Positions 29,657 through 34,443 of a stretch of DNA of 34,443 nucleotides are shown in pieces. The DNA comes from Catenaria anguillulae PL171. Taxonomy: Eukaryota > Blastocladiomycota > Blastocladiomycetes > Blastocladiales > Catenariaceae. The stretch covers positions 1 to 34,443 of the forward strand of contig MCFL01000256.1 in the NCBI GenBank assembly GCA_002102555.1, read 5' to 3'. Below the pieces are notes generated by a model. It saw only the letters and a program-made list of their open reading frames with translations. It ran no database searches and had not been told where the DNA came from. Position 1 is the first letter of the stretch, and the number at the start of each line of letters is the position of its first letter. The position numbers and the translations under genes were made by a program.

Positions 29657-32469
29657 ATGTCGTGGGCAATCGCTACCGCTGCCGCCAGCAACTCGGTCGG
29701 TTCCGTACACTACTCCACGGGCGGCCCCTCATCAATCGGGTCTGCGGGTGCCCAACTCGCACGCACTGCCGCACAAGCACAAGCTGCGGCCGCCGCCCTT
29801 TCCGAAGCGCCCGCACCGCCCTCAACCTCCTTCACTGCCCCCGAGGGCCAGTACACGCTCGCCAAGGAAATCAACGTGGACTCAAAGGCATACGTTGGCT
29901 GGTCGCCCTCAGAGCGTGACACGCCTATCCGCATGCACGTGCACCTGCTGCCCAAGCCGCGCAGGAATGCACTGGCACAGAACCCAGGCGCAAGCTTCAC
30001 GTCGCTGGGCCGGTCTCGATCAGCCTTGTCCATCATTTCGGATTCCGAAGCATCGACGTTGAGCGGGAGCGTGGTGACCGGTCCTGGTGGCGGTCGCAGG
30101 CCATCAGCGTCCGGGCCGGGCGGTGGCAGCGGCCCCGATTCATTGGATATCTCGGCCGGTAGCGCAAGTCAATCGCAAGGTCGGCTCGGCGGCTTGTTCC
30201 AGACGGCACGCCGCAATAAGGCCAAGTCACTCTTATCCAAATCCAATTCCACATTTGTGGCTCGATTGCAGACTATTGAGCACCTGGCCGAGGCAATTCG
30301 CGACGGCACGTATCCGACGGCCAGGGAAGTGATTCATGCCGTGGGCGAGAGCGCAAGCGCGTCGAGTGTGCATCCTGCTGCTGCCGCTGCTGCCACGCCC
30401 CCGACTGCCGCCGATGCTGCCTCGCAGTCGGCAACCGGCGCTGGTAACGGTGGAAACTCTGGTGACCAGACTGGGACCGCTTCCGATGGCACTGGGAAGG
30501 AATCGGCAACGCCACCCGCACCCAAGAAGCGCGGTGGGTTCTTTTCGCGGTCGTCTTCAAAGGCAAACATCCACGCTGGTTTATCGTCGTCAACCACACC
30601 CTCGTCTTCTGCTGCTCCGTCCGTTTCGCACACGCCTGCTCCATCGGCGCCTGTTTCAGGAACGGCAACCCCGTCGCACGTGTCCCCAGATGCATCTGTT
30701 GCTGCCGACCCTGTTCCCCAAGTGCCCAAGGATCATTTTGCCTGGATTGTGATGAACTTGGGCCGCAGTTCTGTGTGGACCGACGAGCACGACAGCAAGG
30801 TATCCTCACTCATTATTGCCAGCATGCACTCCAACATTCTCTCACGTGTCCTTGTTCACACAGACGATTTTCTCGCGCCTCCATTTTATTCGTGCCATTC
30901 CTACCTGCGTCGTGGTCAACCCCACAACCGTCTCAGCCGACCGCGTGGATGTGATTCTCGGTTTCGCCACGGGCGACCTGTTTTGGTACGAAGCCATTCA
31001 CCATCGATACAATCGCATCAACAAGTTTGGAATTTTGCACGGCAAGGCTGTGACCCAAGTCTTGTGGGTGCCTGGCTCGGACAGCTTGTTCCTTGCTGCA
31101 TTTGCCGATGGAACCATTTTGCTGCTGGACAAGGACCGCGAAGACCGCGAGATTGACGGAAAGGACAAGGATAAAGACAAGGACAAGGCTGGGGATGCCG
31201 AGGATTTGGTGACGGAGGGACGAGTGGCCGATGAGTTTGAGGTGAATCGCCCGCGCAAGGCGCACAAGCACAATCCGTTGGCCGTGATTCGGTTGGGCAG
31301 GTTTGTGCATGGGTGCGGTAAGGCCATTTCGGATATGGCTTTTTCCCCAGATGGGTTGCATTTGGCGGTGACCGGTTTGGATGGATGTTTGCGGATCATC
31401 AACTTCAAGGAGGAACGGTGCGTGCAGCGTTTGTTCATGGTCGGTGCGCCTCGTGACTGATTTGAATGAATCCACAGGATTGTCGATACATTCAAGAGCT
31501 TCTTTGGTGGGTTGTTGTGTGTCACCTGGAGCCCTGACGGCAAGCTCGTACTTGTATGTCGTTGTGACGTTCTTCCCATCCTTTGATCACACTGACAGCA
31601 CCGTTTCGATGACTGCGCACAATAGACCGGTGGCCAAGACGACCTCATCTCTGTCTGGTCCTTCAAAGAGCGTCGCCTCATTGCGCGGTGCCGCGGACAC
31701 ACGTCGTGGGTCTCGCAAATTGTCTTTGACCACTGGCGCTGCGATACGCGCAACTATCGCTTTGGCAGTGTCGGCCAAGACGGAAAGCTCCTGTGCGTTT
31801 TTTTTTTGTTCGTCTTGACTTTTTGAAGTTGTTTACTCATTTCTACCTCGCAAATCTAGATTCTGGGACTTTCCCGTCAAGGGCCACTCGCGCATGGGCC
31901 GGCACCAAACGCTTGCGACACTTCGCACGCACTCATTCAATGACTCGTCGTTCCGCCAGCGTGCCATGTCAGGTGGATCGTACTCTGGCGTTGCGGGGAG
32001 TTCCACGGTCCATTTGCCCGGTACCGCAGTGGGCAAGCCGAGGCGCGAGTTTGCGTTGCATCCGTCGGTGCCTGCGAACGAGGTGCCGACTATGGAGCCC
32101 ATCATGGTACGCTTGATGCGCCATCGCTCATACTCTCCATGCGGTCGTTTCTTGACGATTCGCCGAGCCCATTTCCAGATTGAAACCGTGTCAGTCTTGC
32201 CGTTGTGGTCGCTTGCATTCACGCCCGACGCAGCACTCGTTGTCGAAAAGCGCGGCCGTATCCTCGTCTGGCAAAGGCCGCCCATGTCGCCACTGGCACC
32301 GACCAGCCCCGACACGCATGCGCCGCCGCCGCAGCAAGCGATTCACTTGCGGCTGCCCACCAATGCCACGTCGATTGGCGAGGCGTCGGACACGAGCTTT
32401 GCGGGCGAGTCAACATTGAGGAGCCGTGCGGCGAGTGCCATGTCGACAAGCGTGCAGCAGCAGGCTTAG
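29657..32469 (+). CDS. creC: CreC/WDR20-type WD40 protein, partner of a deubiquitinase
   Basis: WD40 protein that, in Aspergillus, forms a complex with the deubiquitinase CreB in carbon catabolite repression; animal WDR20 activates USP12/USP46. Exons are 29657-30799, 30864-31417, 31478-31553, 31626-31792, 31860-32106 and 32179-32469, with introns of 60-72 nt; 825 residues and no frame break. The first 380 residues are Ala/Ser/Pro/Gly-rich but contain [18 protein letters not shown], a family motif. WD repeats follow: [72 protein letters not shown] and [68 protein letters not shown] and [14 protein letters not shown] complete the set. A charged KDKDKDKDK loop sits near 31165. For the last intron, only the acceptor at 32177-32178 keeps frame. 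Confidence 0.92.
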
Positions 32470-32810
32470 CGCGTGCCAGTGCAAGTTTTGTGCGGAACGA
32501 GGGCATGGGTGAGGTTGTGTTGAGCGCTCTCGTCATGTCCCAGTCTTGTCATGTCAACGCATTTTACAGGGCGGGCCAGTTTCATTCCATTATAGCCCGG
32601 ATTGTCATCCGACAAGAATTGAAAATATGTCACATTCCATGTCGTCTCTCTGGTGGGCGATGGCGGCACGGGCTAAGGAGGTCGTGGGGCTCGCATCTTT
32701 TCCCCCCTTGAGTTTGACAAGTACTAGTAAGGGCACTGCCATGCCGGCCCACTTCCGTTCGTCCAAACACCCAATGCATTTTGAGCTTTCGTTCCTGGCC
32801 ATTCAGAATA
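32470..32810. other. Intergenic region
   Basis: About 340 nt between the CreC-like gene and the deaminase on the same strand. No coding or RNA signal is recognised. It should hold the CreC 3' UTR and the next promoter. Confidence 0.55.
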
Positions 32811-33491
32811 ATGAGTACACACAGTCGTACCGACTCACCAGGTGCTGGCCCTGCATCTGACGCCGGCCAAGCTCAAGCGCAAGCCGACCGATACTGGCTC
32901 AACTACGCCGTCCAGCTGGCCCACCGATCCGTCCCCTCGCCATCTGCATACTGCGTAGGGGCCGTGCTCGTGGCCAGTCATATTCCGTCGCACCCGTCGA
33001 CTGATACGGACCGCCTCCTGGTCAAGACATCCCAAAACGTCCCGCAGCCATCAACACGACACGGACATGTTCTTGCCTCGGGCTACTCGCGCGAATTGCC
33101 GGGCAACACACATGCCGAGGAGGTGTGCTACGTCAAGATTCAGCGCGGCATGACCAATCCTCATGTTGATCCGGCAGCTGGCGTCACGGACGCAGATTAC
33201 ACATGGTCAGATCAAGTTCGCGCGCTTGTCTCGCATCCGAGCGTGACACTTTACACCACTATGGAACCGTGCTCTGAGAGGCTGTCGGGCCGCGGGCCGT
33301 GTACAAAGCATTCGCTTGCGTTGGGCGTGCGGCGGGTCGTCATGGGCATTGCCGAGCCGCAGGATATCTTTGTCAAGTGCACGGGAGTGTCGACGTTGAT
33401 GGATGCTGGCGTCGCGGTTGTTGTGGTGGAGGGCATGGAGGATGAGTGTTGGGCGCCGAACCGTCACATTCGGCCGACATATAAAGCATGA
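32811..33491 (+). CDS. RIB2: RIB2-type DRAP deaminase (riboflavin biosynthesis)
   Basis: Predicted to deaminate the pyrimidine intermediate of riboflavin synthesis, as fungal Rib2 does. It is a single exon of 226 residues. The zinc-dependent cytidine-deaminase fold shows as YAVQLAHRSVPSPSAYCVGA, then GYSRELPGNTHAEEVCYVKI (His zinc ligand and catalytic Glu). TTMEPCSERLSGRGPC follows (two Cys zinc ligands, PC-x9-C), then RRVVMGIAEPQDIFVKCTGV and GVAVVVVEGMEDECWAPNRH. The ELPGNTHAEE, PCSxRLSG and EDEC blocks are characteristic of fungal Rib2 rather than bacterial RibD or tRNA adenosine deaminases. There is no pseudouridine-synthase domain as in yeast Rib2 and no reductase domain as in RibD. Start: the frame opens earlier, but the first ATG is at 32811. 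It is convergent with the last gene in the window. Confidence 0.85.
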   Translation: MSTHSRTDSPGAGPASDAGQAQAQADRYWLNYAVQLAHRSVPSPSAYCVGAVLVASHIPSHPSTDTDRLLVKTSQNVPQPSTRHGHVLASGYSRELPGNTHAEEVCYVKIQRGMTNPHVDPAAGVTDADYTWSDQVRALVSHPSVTLYTTMEPCSERLSGRGPCTKHSLALGVRRVVMGIAEPQDIFVKCTGVSTLMDAGVAVVVVEGMEDECWAPNRHIRPTYKA

Positions 33492-33665
33492 ATCAAGAGT
33501 TGATGTGCATCGGATGATGGATGCTGTGCAGATTGGAAGATGTTCATTATGAAATGGAGGTAAATAGTCCGGTACAGCACACAGTTGTGTCACCAACCCG
33601 AGTCGAGCATACTCAGTGGCCGTACCACAGCCACGACAATCTGACACATCCGATTGAGATACAAT

Positions 33666-34443
33666 TCAAGTCTTCTTGGACCGCTTGGCAGGCCCCGGCC
33701 CCTCATCGCCCAACTCGTCGACATCTGGCGCAACCGAGTGACGGATGTGCCCGCTGCCGGCAACTTGACGTCGTGAATGGCGCTGCGGCGCAAATACTTT
33801 GCCAAGCTCTTGTAAATGTTGGCCAGTGCAATCAACTGCACATCAAACATTTCGCCCTTCTCGACCAACTCGGCCGCCAACTTGCCCAACGCACGCTGGC
33901 GCTTGACCATCTTTGCCTGCGCCTTTTGGGCCGGCGACATGGCGTCACCACCGGAAGCGTCGTGCCCGACGTGACAGACCGGTCGTCCAGCTCGTCCATC
34001 ATCAGCTCGTCGTGTCGTCGTCATCCTCGTCATCCGAATCAACCTTCTTGCCCTTGCCATCTTGCCCACTGCCTTTCCTGCACCCACCTTAACCTTGCCT
34101 TTGCCCTTCGCGGCAGCCTTGCTCTTCTTGGCCTCCTCCTTCTCCTTCACATCTGCTGCAGCGACAACTGCTTGCTTGTCAAAGTGCAACGTGACCTGGT
34201 GCACCCAATGACGCAATGCTGAAGCGCGTTCAATGACTTGCACAAACGAGTCATCTGGCCTGGTATCCATGGACCGCTTGAGTTGCAAGTAAGCGATGGT
34301 GGTGCCCACAAGTGCGTGAGTGACCGGTACATGGCTTGGCAAGTGAGTATGGCAGGGCAATCACGGCGAGCGTGTACATGGGTACGAGGGCGGCGTGGAT
34401 GCGGCAGCGACACGGTTTTCGAATGCGGAACGGCGCTCGAGGG
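33666..34443 (-). CDS. Partial gene, possibly FANCI-like (Fanconi anaemia ID complex)
   Basis: Only the 3' part is in the window. It runs from the right edge to a TGA at 33666-33668. Visible features: a helical part (LVGTTIAYLQLKRSMDTR, then ASALRHWVHQVTLHFDK), a Lys/Ala-rich linker, and an acidic stretch (DSDDEDDDD near 34030). A second helical part has AQAKMVKRQRALGKLAAELV and DVQLIALANIYKSLAKYLRR. The tail is short, acidic then basic (DELGDEGPGPAKRSKKT). This order, particularly two helices before a nuclear-localisation-like end, resembles the C-terminus of FANCI. The match is weak and rests on memory. The frame changes near 33740, 33950 and 34070, which may be indels. If the identity is wrong, it remains a charged nuclear-type protein of unknown role. 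Confidence 0.4.

Noticed and set aside
1-34443. Mobile elements, CRISPR arrays, tRNA or rRNA genes, biosynthetic clusters
   Set aside because: I looked for transposase or reverse-transcriptase motifs, terminal repeats, repeat-spacer arrays, tRNA-like cloverleaf patterns and clustered pathway enzymes and saw none that I could support.

Overview
The window reads as nuclear DNA from an early-diverging, probably flagellated (zoosporic) fungus. The gene set is fungal: HOM3-type aspartokinase, an SFP1-like zinc-finger regulator, CreC, a RIB2-type deaminase, VPS18, SURF6/Rrp14 and a pair of GPI-anchored cysteine-rich proteins of the DUF7707 kind. Genes are compact, with many 55-160 nt introns, and many 5' splice sites read GTACGY rather than GTRAGT. 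Two genes point away from Dikarya. One is a close match to EFCAB9, the EF-hand subunit of the CatSper sperm calcium channel. The other is a TMC (transmembrane channel-like) protein. CatSper genes are known from the blastocladiomycete Allomyces, so a Blastocladiomycota-like or chytrid-like source is my best guess. The species cannot be named from the sequence.

Layout: 3-976 (+) is the 3' part of an unrecognised charged protein. 2291-4115 (+) is aspartokinase. 4497-6584 (-), possibly up to 6763, is an SFP1/JAZF1-like C2H2 factor. 8225-10760 (+) is a TMC-like channel. 11194-11755 (+) is mitochondrial HSP10. 12170-13874 (-) is a class V aminotransferase. 14785-15635 (+) and 16201-16950 (+) are tandem DUF7707-like surface proteins. 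About 17598-23102 (+) is a GCP6-like gamma-tubulin complex gene. 23243-24077 (+) is EFCAB9-like. 24205-25455 (-) is SURF6/Rrp14. 25738-29286 (+) is VPS18. 29657-32469 (+) is CreC. 32811-33491 (+) is a RIB2-like deaminase. 33666-34443 (-) is a partial gene that may be FANCI. The genes are ordinary monocistronic housekeeping and signalling genes and form no operon or cluster. The GCP6-like gene (spindle pole/basal body) and the EFCAB9-like gene (flagellar calcium) are neighbours on one strand, 140 nt apart, but this may be chance.

Aspartokinase, SFP1-like, the second DUF7707-like gene, EFCAB9, CreC and the RIB2-like gene read cleanly once spliced. HSP10, TMC, the aminotransferase, the first DUF7707-like gene, GCP6, SURF6 and VPS18 carry one to many single-base frame breaks, mostly in short homopolymers. 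The simplest explanation is uncorrected indel errors from long-read sequencing rather than a row of dead essential genes. Coordinates for those genes are given as spans.
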